DNA of 64,000 bases from Streptomyces sp. GESEQ-4 (GTDB lineage: Bacteria; Actinomycetota; Actinomycetes; Streptomycetales; Streptomycetaceae). Every line of letters starts with the position of its first letter. Position 1 is the stretch's first letter. Under the pieces are notes generated by a model. It made no database searches. It was given only the letters and a program-made list of their open reading frames with translations, and was not told the origin of the DNA. The DNA lies in assembly GCF_017948455.1 (NCBI RefSeq), contig NZ_JAFFSU010000011.1:186001-250000 (forward strand), in the 5' to 3' direction. Shown here one piece after another: positions 8,748 to 17,075 of this stretch. The translations under genes were made by a program, and so were the position numbers.

Positions 8748-10427
8748 GTGGGAACGAGAAGGCGCGTCGCCGAGCGACGGAACACGAAGAAGCCGGCCGT
8801 CATCGGCGGGACGATCGCCGTGGTCATCGCGGGCGCCGGAGTGGGCGTCTACGCGCTGTACGGCGCGGGGGCCGCGGCCGACGACCGTACGTCCCCGACG
8901 GCGGCGCGCGCCGAGGAGAAGAAGGTCAAGACCGGCCCGCTGTCGGCGACCGAGGTCACCACGGCCGCCCGCACGTTCCTCACGTCCTGGCAGCAGGGCA
9001 AGGTGACCGCGGCGGCGGCCGCCACGAACGACGCCACGGCGGCCACCACCCTGCTCACCGGCTACACCAAGGACGCCCACATCAAGGACGTCACCCTCAC
9101 CGCGGGCACCCGCACCGGCGCCAAGGTGCCCTTCACCGTCAAGGCGACGGTGTCGTACAAGGGCACCAGCAAGCCGCTGACGTACGCCAGTTCACTCACC
9201 GTCGTCCGTGACACCGAGGACGGCAAGCCCTACGTCGACTGGCACTCCGCGGTCGTCCACCCGGACCTCGCGGACGGCGACACCCTGGTCACCGGCGCGT
9301 CCGGCACCCCGCCGGTCAAGGCGCTGGACCGGGACGGCGGGGAGATCACGACCGCCGAGTACCCGTCACTGGGCACGGTCCTTGACGGGCTGCGCGAGAA
9401 GTACGGCAAGACCGCGGGCGGCAAGGCGGGCGTCGAGCTGCGGGTGATCCGCGGCAAGGCGTCGAAGGCCAAGGAACTCTCCGACGAGACGGTCCTGGAA
9501 CTCAGCAAGGGCACCCCGGGCACGGTCAAGACGACCCTGGACCCGGCCCTGCAGGCCGCCGCCGAGGCGCAAGTGGCCAAGAAGGCGAAGTCGTCGGTCG
9601 TGCTCCTGCGCCCGTCGACCGGCGAGATCCTCGCCGCCGCCAACGCCTCGCGCGGCTTCAACACGGCGTTCCAGGGCTCCCTCGCCCCCGGCTCCACGAT
9701 GAAGGTCATCACCTCGTCGCTGCTGATCGAGAAGGGGCTCGCGTCGGAGGACAAGGCGCATCCGTGCCCGAAGTACTTCACGTACGGCGGCTGGAAGTTC
9801 CAGAACGACGACAAGTTCCAGATCAAGGGCGGCACCTTCAAGGCGAGCTTCGCCCGCTCCTGCAACACGGCCTTCATCAGCCAGGCCCCCAAGCTGGACG
9901 ACGACGACCTCACCCAGCAGGCCCAGCAGGTCTTCGGCCTGTCCCTGGACAACTGGGCGATCGGCGTCCCCTCCATGGACGGCTCCGTGCCGGTCCAGTC
10001 GGACGCCCAGATGGCGGCCTCGCTGATCGGTCAGGGCGGCGTCCGCATGAACCCGCTCAACATGGCGTCGGTCTCGGCGACGATCAAGACGGGCGTCTTC
10101 CACCAGCCCTACCTGGTCTCCCCGGACGTCGACAACCGCAAGCTGGCCACCGCCTCCCGCACCCTGTCCGCCTCCACCCTGTCCCAACTGCGCGACCTCA
10201 TGGCCTACACGGCGGCCTACGGCACGGCGGCGGAGGCGATGTCCGGCGTCACCGGCGACGTAGGCGCGAAGACCGGCTCCGCCGAGGTGGACGGCCAGAA
10301 GAAGCCCAACGGCTGGTTCACCGCCTACCGGGGCGACCTCGCGGGAGCGGGCGTGGTCCAGTCGGGCGGCCACGGGGGAGAGACGGCGGGCCCGATCGTG
10401 GCGGCGCTGCTGAAGGCGGGCGGTTGA
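8748..10427 (+). CDS. Penicillin-binding protein, second of a tandem pair
   Basis: The 559-residue protein is a paralogue of the preceding gene: one membrane anchor (AVIGGTIAVVIAGAGVGVYAL), an NTF2-like domain and a transpeptidase domain with PGSTMK (Ser316), SCN and KTGSAE. The two proteins share long stretches such as VPFTVKATVSY and MNPLNMASV, so they arose by tandem duplication. The GTG start at 8748 follows GGAGG about ten bases upstream. A hairpin with the dispersed repeat (10,431-10,469) lies immediately downstream as the likely terminator. Confidence 0.9.
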   Translation: MGTRRRVAERRNTKKPAVIGGTIAVVIAGAGVGVYALYGAGAAADDRTSPTAARAEEKKVKTGPLSATEVTTAARTFLTSWQQGKVTAAAAATNDATAATTLLTGYTKDAHIKDVTLTAGTRTGAKVPFTVKATVSYKGTSKPLTYASSLTVVRDTEDGKPYVDWHSAVVHPDLADGDTLVTGASGTPPVKALDRDGGEITTAEYPSLGTVLDGLREKYGKTAGGKAGVELRVIRGKASKAKELSDETVLELSKGTPGTVKTTLDPALQAAAEAQVAKKAKSSVVLLRPSTGEILAAANASRGFNTAFQGSLAPGSTMKVITSSLLIEKGLASEDKAHPCPKYFTYGGWKFQNDDKFQIKGGTFKASFARSCNTAFISQAPKLDDDDLTQQAQQVFGLSLDNWAIGVPSMDGSVPVQSDAQMAASLIGQGGVRMNPLNMASVSATIKTGVFHQPYLVSPDVDNRKLATASRTLSASTLSQLRDLMAYTAAYGTAAEAMSGVTGDVGAKTGSAEVDGQKKPNGWFTAYRGDLAGAGVVQSGGHGGETAGPIVAALLKAGG

Positions 10428-10430
10428 GCA

Positions 10431-10469
10431 GCGCGCCCCAAAGGGGCGCGGGGAACTGCGCGACCAGCC
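10431..10469 (+). terminator. Terminator hairpin fused to dispersed repeat (copy 2)
   Basis: GCGCCCC-aaa-GGGGCGC, starting four bases after the PBP stop codon, is followed by GGGAACTGCGCGACCAGCC. This is the same core as at 1020-1046 and 45,953-45,979. The position directly after a stop codon and before a convergent gene supports a terminator role. Confidence 0.7.
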
Positions 10470-10494
10470 ACAACGAACCCGCAGGCGAAGCACC

Positions 10495-10842
10495 TCAGTG
10501 CGGCACGGGTTCTGCCAAATAGGTCCGCCGCAAGAACCGCATCAACGCCTTCGTCTCGAACTGCACCACCGAAACACCCTGCGCCGAGTGGAACTCGACA
10601 ACCGCCTGCACCCGCCCGCACGGCCACACCCGCACATCCCCCGAGCCCGCAGGCGCCCGCAGCCCTTGTTCCAGCAGTGCCCGCGAGAACGTCCACTCGT
10701 GCGACGCCCCCGGCAGCCCGACCCGCACCGAACGCGGGTCGGCCTCGGGGTCGTAACGCAGGACGACCGGAATCGTGTCGCTGTCCTCGATGGGCGCGTC
10801 CGTGACGATATGGGCTCGTGCGTACTGTTCGACTGCAGACAT
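10495..10842 (-). CDS. ssgE: SsgA-like protein, SsgE type
   Basis: SsgA-like proteins (SALPs) are small actinomycete-specific proteins that steer cell-wall synthesis and autolysis during sporulation. The 115-residue sequence has the family features: the start with VEQYARAHIV, then IPVVLRYDPEADPRSVRVGL, WTFSRALLEQGL, VRVWPC and the C-terminal FLRRTYL. Its position beside two transpeptidases matches SsgE (SCO3158), a SALP linked to spore release. The assignment to SsgE rests on synteny. It is convergent with the PBP genes and divergent from the ECF transporter operon. Confidence 0.85.
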   Translation of the reverse strand: MSAVEQYARAHIVTDAPIEDSDTIPVVLRYDPEADPRSVRVGLPGASHEWTFSRALLEQGLRAPAGSGDVRVWPCGRVQAVVEFHSAQGVSVVQFETKALMRFLRRTYLAEPVPH

Positions 10843-10973
10843 CGGACGGCCCCTTACTCTGCGTTACATAAGTAAAAAATGTGCATCCGCTTCCCCTCTA
10901 ATGTCCCATATTTCGCGGATCACGCCCGCTGACGTCACACATCTCACGTAGCCGATGTACGAGCCACTCGCTC

Positions 10974-11001
10974 TTGCGAGGCATTCGCAACAAGCCACTA
11001 T
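10974..11001 (+). promoter_or_regulatory. Promoter with Nur/Zur-like operator for the ECF metal transporter operon
   Basis: TTGCGA-ggcat-TCGCAA (10,974-10,990) is a perfect 6-5-6 inverted repeat. Its left arm can serve as the -35 box, 16 bp before a -10-like CACTAT (10,996-11,001). The predicted transcription start falls within a few bases of the GTG at 11,011 and no Shine-Dalgarno is visible, so the mRNA looks leaderless. The 6-5-6 layout resembles the box of the nickel-responsive Fur-family repressor Nur; the protein that binds it is an inference. Confidence 0.55.
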
Positions 11002-11010
11002 CATCGAACG

Positions 11011-12066
11011 GTGCACGTACCTGACGGATTCATAGACGCCCCCACCTCCGCCGTGACCGGCGTCGTCGCCGCGGCGGCGGTCGCCGTGAGCCTGCGCGGC
11101 GCGCGCCGGGAACTCGACGAGCGCACCGCCCCGCTGGCCGGCCTGGTCGCCGCGTTCATCTTCGCCGTGCAGATGCTGAACTTCCCCGTCGCGGCGGGGA
11201 CCAGCGGCCATCTCCTCGGCGGCGCGCTCGCCGCGATCCTCGTCGGCCCCTACACCGGCGTCCTCTGCATCTCCGTCGTCCTGCTGATGCAGGGCATCCT
11301 CTTCGCCGACGGCGGCCTGACCGCGCTCGGCGTGAACATCACCGTCATGGGATGCGTCACGACGGTCGTCGCCTACGGCATCTTCCGCGGCCTGGTGAAG
11401 CTCCTGCCGCGCACCCGCCGCTCCGTCACCGCCGCCTCCTTCGTCGCCGCCCTCGTCTCGGTCCCGGCCGCGGCGGCCGCCTTCACGTTCCTGTACTGGA
11501 TCGGCGGCACCACCGACGTCTCGATCGGCAAGGTCGCCACCGCCATGGTCGGCGTGCACCTCCTCATCGGCATCGGCGAGGCCGCGATCACCGCGCTGAC
11601 GGTGGGCTCCGTGATCGCCGTACGCCCGGACCTCGTGTACGGCGCGCGCGACCTGCGCCAGCGCCTCCAGTTGCGGGTGAACGGCGAACTCGTCGACGCG
11701 CCTGCCCCCGAGGTCGCCGTGGCCGCGCGCACCTCCCACCGCAAGGTGTGGATCGGTGGTCTGATCGCCTCCCTCGTGCTGGCCGGTTTCGTCAGCTTCT
11801 ACGCGTCCGCCGACCCGGACGGCCTGGAGAAGGTCGCCGCCGACAAGGGCATGGACCAGAAGGTCGAGGAGCACGACACCGCCGACTCACCGCTCGCCGA
11901 CTACGGCGTCAAGGACGTCGAGAACGCCCGCCTGTCCGGGGGGCTGGCGGGCGTGATCGGCGTGGGCGTGACGGTGGTCGCGGGCACCGGCGTCTTCTGG
12001 GCGGTGCGCAGGCGTCGTACCACCGAAGACACCGCCTCGTCCGGTCCCGTCAGCACGAGCGTCTGA
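11011..12066 (+). CDS. cbiM: ECF cobalt/nickel transporter substrate-binding component, CbiM/NikM fused to a CbiN-like tail
   Basis: The protein is the substrate-specific membrane component of an energy-coupling-factor transporter for Co2+ or Ni2+. It begins MHVPDGFIDAPTSAV, the hallmark metal-binding N-terminus of CbiM/NikM (Met1-His2). About seven membrane helices follow to residue 210. The last 100 residues (from about 245) add two helices around an extracytoplasmic loop with DPDGLEKVAADKG and SPLADYG, typical of CbiN/NikN, so M and N are one polypeptide of 351 residues. The metal cannot be read from sequence; the operator upstream favours nickel. It is the first gene of a cbiM-Q-O operon. 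Confidence 0.88.
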   Translation: MHVPDGFIDAPTSAVTGVVAAAAVAVSLRGARRELDERTAPLAGLVAAFIFAVQMLNFPVAAGTSGHLLGGALAAILVGPYTGVLCISVVLLMQGILFADGGLTALGVNITVMGCVTTVVAYGIFRGLVKLLPRTRRSVTAASFVAALVSVPAAAAAFTFLYWIGGTTDVSIGKVATAMVGVHLLIGIGEAAITALTVGSVIAVRPDLVYGARDLRQRLQLRVNGELVDAPAPEVAVAARTSHRKVWIGGLIASLVLAGFVSFYASADPDGLEKVAADKGMDQKVEEHDTADSPLADYGVKDVENARLSGGLAGVIGVGVTVVAGTGVFWAVRRRRTTEDTASSGPVSTSV

Positions 12067-12067
12067 G

Positions 12068-12829
12068 ATGGGAGCGGGGCACGCGCACCGGCTCTACCGG
12101 CACGGGCACTCACCGGTGCACGCCCTGCCGCCGCACACCAAGCTCGCGGCGGTGTTCGCCTTCGTGGTCGTCGTGGTGTCGACGCCGCGGGAGGCGATGT
12201 GGGCGTTCGGGCTGTACGCCGTCCTGCTCGCGACGGTGGCGTCCATCGCGCGCGTGCCCGCCGGGTTTCTGCTGAAGCGGCTGCTGATCGAGGTGCCGTT
12301 CGTCGCGTTCGCGGTGCTGCTGCCGTTCGTGGCGGAGGGCGAGCGGGTCGACGTGCTCGGGCTCTCGCTGAGCGTCAACGGGCTGTGGGGCGCGTGGAAC
12401 GTGCTCGCCAAGGGGACCCTGGGCGTCGCCGCCTCCGTCCTGCTCGCCTCCACCACCGAACTGCGCGAACTGCTGCTCGGGTTGCAGCGGCTGAAGCTGC
12501 CGCCGCTGCTCGTGCAGATCGCGTCCTTCATGATCCGGTACGGCGATGTCATCGCCGACGAGATGCGGCGGATGCGGATCGCCCGGGAGTCCCGGGGGTT
12601 CGAGGCGCGCGGGGTCAGGCACTGGGGCGTGCTGGCCAAGAGCGCGGGCGCGTTGTTCATCCGCTCCTACGAACGCGGTGAGCGGGTGCATCTGGCCATG
12701 GTGAGCCGTGGGTACACCGGATCCATGCCGGTGATCGACGAGGTGACCGCTGACCGGGCGCAGTGGTCGTACGCTCTTGCCCTCCCCGCCGCCGCCCTCG
12801 TCGTCTGTGTGTTGGGATGGGCCCTGTGA
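12068..12829 (+). CDS. cbiQ: ECF transporter transmembrane (T) component CbiQ
   Basis: The 253-residue CbiQ/EcfT protein couples the M component to the ATPase. It has five or six hydrophobic segments. Two cytoplasmic coupling motifs have the A-R-[SG] pattern: RIARESRGFEARG near residue 175, and the related RGYTGSMP near the end. The ATG follows the cbiM stop by one base and the stop overlaps the cbiO start (GTGA), so the three genes are co-translated. Confidence 0.9.
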   Translation: MGAGHAHRLYRHGHSPVHALPPHTKLAAVFAFVVVVVSTPREAMWAFGLYAVLLATVASIARVPAGFLLKRLLIEVPFVAFAVLLPFVAEGERVDVLGLSLSVNGLWGAWNVLAKGTLGVAASVLLASTTELRELLLGLQRLKLPPLLVQIASFMIRYGDVIADEMRRMRIARESRGFEARGVRHWGVLAKSAGALFIRSYERGERVHLAMVSRGYTGSMPVIDEVTADRAQWSYALALPAAALVVCVLGWAL

Positions 12830-13584
12830 GCACCGCTTCCCTGGAGGTCTCCGGCCTCGCCTTCGCCTACCCCGACGGCCACCAGGCCCTGTTCGGCGTG
12901 GACTTCTCCATCGCGCGCGGCGAGCGGGTCGCGCTGCTCGGGCCGAACGGCGCCGGCAAGACGACGCTCGTGCTGCACCTCAACGGCATCCTGACCGGCG
13001 GCACCGGCACCGTGCACGTCGCCGGGCTGCCCGTCGGCAAGCGGCACATGGCCGAGATCCGGCGGCGGGTCGGCATCGTCTTCCAGGACCCGGACGACCA
13101 GCTCTTCATGCCGACCGTGCGGGAGGACGTGGCGTTCGGGCCCGCGGCGGCCGGACTGAAGGGGGCCGAGCTGGAGGCGCGCGTCGACCACGCGCTGGAG
13201 CTGGTCGGCATGGCGGAGTTCAAGGAACGCCCGCCGCACCACCTCTCCTTCGGCCAGCGTCGCCGGGTGGCCGTCGCGACGGTGCTCGCGATGGAGCCGG
13301 AGATCCTCGTCCTCGACGAGCCCTCCTCCAACCTCGACCCGGCCTCCCGCCGCGAACTGGCCGACATCCTGCGCTCGTTGGACGTGACCGTGTTCATGGT
13401 CACGCACGACCTGCTATACGCCCTGGAACTGTGCGCGCGCTCGCTGATCCTGAGTGAGGGCGTGATCGCCGCGGACGGCAAGACGGGCGAGCTGCTGGCG
13501 GACGAGGAGCTGATGCGGGCGCACCGCCTGGAGCTGCCGTTCGGCTTCGACCCGCGCTCCGTGACCGCCGAGAACCGTCCGTGA
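12826..13584 (+). CDS. cbiO: ECF transporter ATP-binding protein CbiO
   Basis: This 252-residue ABC ATPase powers the metal transporter. It has Walker A GPNGAGKTT (about residue 43), the Q-loop IVFQDPDDQLF, the signature LSFGQRRRVA, Walker B ILVLDEPSSNLD and the switch histidine in FMVTHD. I chose the GTG at 12,826, which overlaps the cbiQ stop. A frame start at 12,763 would lie inside cbiQ and add unconserved residues. Confidence 0.93.
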   Translation: MSTASLEVSGLAFAYPDGHQALFGVDFSIARGERVALLGPNGAGKTTLVLHLNGILTGGTGTVHVAGLPVGKRHMAEIRRRVGIVFQDPDDQLFMPTVREDVAFGPAAAGLKGAELEARVDHALELVGMAEFKERPPHHLSFGQRRRVAVATVLAMEPEILVLDEPSSNLDPASRRELADILRSLDVTVFMVTHDLLYALELCARSLILSEGVIAADGKTGELLADEELMRAHRLELPFGFDPRSVTAENRP

Positions 13585-13641
13585 CGCGTTTCCGTGACGG
13601 CCGTCCCTCGGTCGTCCGCAGTCTTCCGTGACAATGGGCGT

Positions 13642-14103
13642 GTGACGAACCAAGAGGATGCCGGATCGCTGCTGCTGGACGAGCAGCTGTGCTTCGCGCT
13701 GTACGCCGCCCAGCGCGCGGTGACGGCCATGTACCGTCCGCTCCTCGACGAGCTGGGGCTCACCTACCCGCAGTACCTGGTGCTGCTGGTGCTGTGGGAG
13801 CGCGGCGAGACCACGGTGAAGGAGCTGGCGGCGGCGCTGCGGCTCGACTACGGCACTCTGTCGCCGTTGCTCAAGCGGCTGGAGAGCGCGGGTGTGGTGC
13901 GCCGGGAGCGCGCGGCACACGACGAGCGCTCCGTGATCATCGCGTGCACGGGGCGCGGCGAGGAACTCAGGGAACGCGCGGTGCGTATACCGGGCGCACT
14001 CCTCACGGCGACCCAGCTCGGCGGCGCGGATGTCACCCGGCTCCGCGAGGAGTTGTGGCAGCTCGCACAACGGGCGCGGGCCGCGGCCGAGCGCTCCCGC
14101 TGA
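13642..14103 (+). CDS. ohrR: MarR-family organic-peroxide sensor OhrR
   Basis: This is a 153-residue winged-helix repressor. It has the conserved reactive cysteine near the N-terminus (LDEQLCFALYAAQRA), the partner tyrosines in LTYPQYLVLLVLWE, and the MarR recognition helix region YGTLSPLLKRLESAG followed by a wing with DERS. Oxidation of the cysteine by organic hydroperoxides releases it from DNA in characterised members. The GTG at 13,642 gives the family N-terminus. Its target is almost certainly the ohr gene 130 bp downstream. Confidence 0.9.
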   Translation: MTNQEDAGSLLLDEQLCFALYAAQRAVTAMYRPLLDELGLTYPQYLVLLVLWERGETTVKELAAALRLDYGTLSPLLKRLESAGVVRRERAAHDERSVIIACTGRGEELRERAVRIPGALLTATQLGGADVTRLREELWQLAQRARAAAERSR

Positions 14104-14166
14104 GCTTCGGTTACCGCCGGTTTCCTCCCCCTCCCTCCCGCACCCGCCGTTACCGGCGAGTACCTT

Positions 14167-14199
14167 GTGCACGATGCACTTGCACACACCTGTGTTGCC
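14167..14199 (+). promoter_or_regulatory. Candidate OhrR operator upstream of ohr
   Basis: Two adjacent dyads, GTGCA-cga-TGCAC (14,167-14,179) and ACACA-cc-TGTGT near 14,184-14,195, lie 35-65 bases before the ohr start. Inverted repeats at this position fit a dimeric MarR-family repressor. They do not match the AT-rich OhrR box known from other bacteria, so the assignment is tentative. Confidence 0.35.
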
Positions 14200-14232
14200 A
14201 GCTGCCCCGTCCCATCAGGGGGAGGTCCTGCC

Positions 14233-14715
14233 ATGATCGACGGCGCCGAAGCCGACATCCGTCCCGACAGCCGTCCCGACACCCGTAGCGATACACGCCC
14301 CACGAAGATCGTGTACGTCGCCGAGGCCACCGCCCACGGCGGCCGGGACGGCTATGTCACCAGCCAGGACGGCCAGATCGAGCTGAAGGTCGCGATGCCG
14401 CCCGAGCTGGGCGGCGACGGCAACGGCACCAACCCGGAGCAGCTGTTCGCGGCCGGCTACAGCTCCTGCTTCCACAACGCGCTGGTCCTCGTCGGCCGAC
14501 GCGAGGGCTACGACCTGACCGGCTCCACCGTCGCCGCCAAGGTCGGCCTCGGCCCCAACAGACAGCGCGGCTACGGTCTCGCGGTCGCCCTCAGCGTCTC
14601 GCTCCCGGTCCTCGACACGGACATCGCGGCCAAGCTGGTGGACGCGGCCCACGAGGTGTGTCCGTACTCCAACGCGACCCGCGGGAACATCGACGTAACG
14701 ATCCTGCTTGGCTGA
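14233..14715 (+). CDS. ohr: Organic hydroperoxide resistance protein (OsmC/Ohr family peroxidase)
   Basis: Ohr reduces organic and fatty-acid hydroperoxides through a pair of cysteines using lipoylated protein thiols. Both active-site motifs are present: AGYSSCFHNAL (peroxidatic Cys) and EVCPYSNATRGN (resolving Cys). Residues AAPPELGGDG-like and NPEQLFAAG are typical of Ohr rather than OsmC. The 160-residue form starts at the ATG at 14,233 after GGAGG. It has about 20 extra N-terminal residues with a degenerate RPDSRPDTRSDTRP repeat that the family core lacks. Confidence 0.92.
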   Translation: MIDGAEADIRPDSRPDTRSDTRPTKIVYVAEATAHGGRDGYVTSQDGQIELKVAMPPELGGDGNGTNPEQLFAAGYSSCFHNALVLVGRREGYDLTGSTVAAKVGLGPNRQRGYGLAVALSVSLPVLDTDIAAKLVDAAHEVCPYSNATRGNIDVTILLG

Positions 14716-14769
14716 GGTGAGGGGGAGACCCCGGAGAGAGACGAACCCGGCGAGACGAGGAGTACGCAC

Positions 14770-15945
14770 GTGGACGTGAACGGCACTGTCGCCGAAGGCT
14801 TCGAGCCGGTCAGGGACGCGTTCGCAGCGAACTTCGAGACGCTCGGCGACCGGGGTGCGGCGGTCGCCGTGTACCGGGACGGGCGCAGGGTCGTCGATCT
14901 GTGGGCCGGTACCAGGGACATCGACGGCACCGAGCCCTGGCTGCGCGGCACCGCGCAGATCGTGCGCTCGGCGACCAAGGGCGTCGCCGCCGCCGTACCG
15001 CTGCTGCTGCACCAGCGCGGACTGCTCGACCTGGACTCGCCGGTGGGCGAGTACTGGCCGGAGTTCAAAGCGCGCGGCAAGGAGCGGGTACTGGTCAGGC
15101 ACGTCCTGAACCACCGGTCCGGCCTGCCGGTCCTCGACCGTCCGCTCACGCCCGAGGAGGCCCTGAACCCGGCACGGGGCGCCGAGGCGGTCGCCGCACA
15201 GGCCCCGGTCTGGGAGCCCGGCACCGACCACGGCTACCACGCGCTGACCTACGGCTGGATGCTCGACGGACTCGTCCGGCGCGTGACGGGCCTGTGGGTC
15301 GGCGAATGGATCGCCGCGGAGATCGCCGGACCGCTGGGCGCAGACCTGTGGCTGGGCCTGCCGGAAGCCGAGGAAGCCGCTGGCCGGACGGGCCGGGTGG
15401 GCCGTATCGAGACACCCGAACCCGCCACCGGGACGGGTCTGCGCGTCCGCCCGAGGCGTGCGGTGACCGAGGCGTACGACGACCCGGCCTCCCTCACCCG
15501 CCGCGCCTTCGCCGCGATCACCCCCTTCCCCGACCAGAACGACCCGGCGTACCGCGCGGTCGCCCTGCCCTCGACGAACGGCATCGCGACCGCCGACGGC
15601 CTGGCCCGCTTCTACGCGGCGCTGATCGGCGAGGTCGACGGCGCCGCACGGCTGTTCACGCCTCAAACGCTCGCGTCGGCCCGCGCCGAGGAGTCGGCGG
15701 GCCCCGACCGCGTCCTGGTCGTCAGCACCCGCTTCGGCCTCGGCTACATGCTGCACGGCAGCGCGTCACCGCTCCTCGGCCCCGGTTCCTTCGGCCACCC
15801 GGGCCGGGGCGGCTCCCTGGGCTTCGCCGACCCGGAGACCGGCATCGCCCTCGGCTATGTGACGAACGGCTTCCGCAAGACCGTGACGGCGGATCCGCGG
15901 GCACAGGCGTTGGTGCGGGCGGTGCGGCGGGCGACGGCTGCATAG
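14770..15945 (+). CDS. Serine hydrolase, beta-lactamase/EstB-like family
   Basis: The 391-residue protein is of the class C beta-lactamase-fold esterase group. The nucleophile motif is SATK (in IVRSATKGVAAAV) and a tyrosine lies in YHALTYGW. A C-terminal GHPGRGGSLGFADP segment corresponds to the HxG or KTG region. No signal peptide is evident, so it is probably a cytoplasmic esterase rather than a resistance enzyme. The GTG start follows a GAGGAG site. It sits downstream of ohr in the same direction, perhaps with its own promoter in the 54-bp gap. Confidence 0.82.
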   Translation: MDVNGTVAEGFEPVRDAFAANFETLGDRGAAVAVYRDGRRVVDLWAGTRDIDGTEPWLRGTAQIVRSATKGVAAAVPLLLHQRGLLDLDSPVGEYWPEFKARGKERVLVRHVLNHRSGLPVLDRPLTPEEALNPARGAEAVAAQAPVWEPGTDHGYHALTYGWMLDGLVRRVTGLWVGEWIAAEIAGPLGADLWLGLPEAEEAAGRTGRVGRIETPEPATGTGLRVRPRRAVTEAYDDPASLTRRAFAAITPFPDQNDPAYRAVALPSTNGIATADGLARFYAALIGEVDGAARLFTPQTLASARAEESAGPDRVLVVSTRFGLGYMLHGSASPLLGPGSFGHPGRGGSLGFADPETGIALGYVTNGFRKTVTADPRAQALVRAVRRATAA

Positions 15946-15967
15946 CCTTCGCCGTGCACACAGGGAT

Positions 15968-16486
15968 TCAACGGGACGACAGCGAAGTCGCGCGGAACTG
16001 CCAGATCTGGGCCGGGTCCTGCGGGCGCAGGGCGGTCAGGTCGATGTGCGGCGGGTGGATCCGCAGCGGGCTGCCGTCGAGGGCGAGCTCGGTGCCGGAA
16101 ACCATGAGGTGATGGCCGTTCGCGGTCGCGGTGAGGGACCACTCGACGGGGACGGCGTGTCCCATGACCCGCTTACGGATGCCGCGGGTGCGCGCATAGC
16201 CGAGGTAGGTGCCTTCCTTGACGTTACGGATGGTCCTGTTGCCGTTGGCCAGGGGCTGGACCTCCCACACCTGGCCGCCGCCGGCGCCCTCCGGCAGCAG
16301 CACGACAGCCCCCTCCGCTTCAGTGAGCGTGAGGAACTGCCAGTGAAAGCGGGAGATCGTGTAGAGCCCGCTACGCAGAGGCGCCGCGGCGGCACGGGCG
16401 GGACTCGCGGCCGGGAAGAGGGCGGCCAGCCCCGCGGCCGCCACGGTGCCGAGGGCGCCGCGCCGGCTGATGGATCGCTCTGTCAT
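15968..16486 (-). CDS. Tat-exported small beta-trefoil-like protein
   Basis: The 172-residue product begins with a twin-arginine signal (ERSISRRGALGTVAAAGLAAL) with a cleavage region near ASPARA. The mature part of about 135 residues has repeats of the form LYTISRFHWQFLTL and RTIRNVKEGTYLGYA, which resemble beta-trefoil lectins or protease inhibitors. The exact family is unsure. No catalytic residues can be recognised. It is convergent with the serine hydrolase gene. Confidence 0.7.
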   Translation of the reverse strand: MTERSISRRGALGTVAAAGLAALFPAASPARAAAAPLRSGLYTISRFHWQFLTLTEAEGAVVLLPEGAGGGQVWEVQPLANGNRTIRNVKEGTYLGYARTRGIRKRVMGHAVPVEWSLTATANGHHLMVSGTELALDGSPLRIHPPHIDLTALRPQDPAQIWQFRATSLSSR

Positions 16487-16623
16487 GCCGCGATCGTGAC
16501 GCCCCGCCGCCCCCTCGATCCGTCTGGACCCGCTGGGGCGGGCCGATTTCCCTCAGCCGTGTGAGCCCGCCCGGACCGGTGTGCCTGGTGCGCCTGGTGC
16601 GCCTCCCTGATGTACTTCCCCGA

Positions 16624-16899
16624 TCAGACGTGAATCGGATGCGACGTACGCCCGGACGCCGAGTCGATCTCGGTGTGCGCCTTGGTCAGCATCTGCATGG
16701 CGAGTTCGTTCAGTGCGCGGGCCGCGGCGATCTCCTCGCCGACCCGTGGCTGATTAGGGTCCGTGTGGTGGCGCGTGGCGTGCCCATGGGCCCGTACTTC
16801 GCTGCCGTCGGGCAGGCGCACCATCGCCGCCGCCCGGGTGTGGGTCTCGTCCTCCTGGAACTCGAGCTCGACATGCCATCCCACTGTGGTGTGCATCAT
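16624..16899 (-). CDS. DUF1876 domain protein
   Basis: This 91-residue protein (MMHTTVGWHVELEFQED...) matches the actinobacterial DUF1876 family, small alpha/beta proteins with a conserved central GHATRHHTDPNQPRVGEEIAAARAL. The family fold is thought to resemble double-stranded-RNA-binding domains; no function is established. I chose the ATG at 16,899 because GGAGG lies eight bases upstream. The GTG at 16,908 would touch the ribosome-binding site. Confidence 0.82.
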   Translation of the reverse strand: MMHTTVGWHVELEFQEDETHTRAAAMVRLPDGSEVRAHGHATRHHTDPNQPRVGEEIAAARALNELAMQMLTKAHTEIDSASGRTSHPIHV

Positions 16900-17075
16900 G
16901 ACGATCACCTCCGGAACACTTGCTTCCAGAGTGCTCCTTCCGGCCTACGGACGCATCCATGAGGCGTGTCCGAAGTCACGCGGACACGCCGCGAGTGACG
17001 GATGTCGCACGCCGGACCGTATGACGCCGCCGACAAAACCGCCGCAGTTAACGTCAACAGGGCACAAACTGCAGT

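Noticed and set aside
10864..11010. Cobalamin riboswitch upstream of the ECF transporter
   Set aside because: The region is only about 150 bp, shows no B12-box-like sequence, and a promoter adjacent to the start codon indicates that there is no leader to hold a riboswitch.
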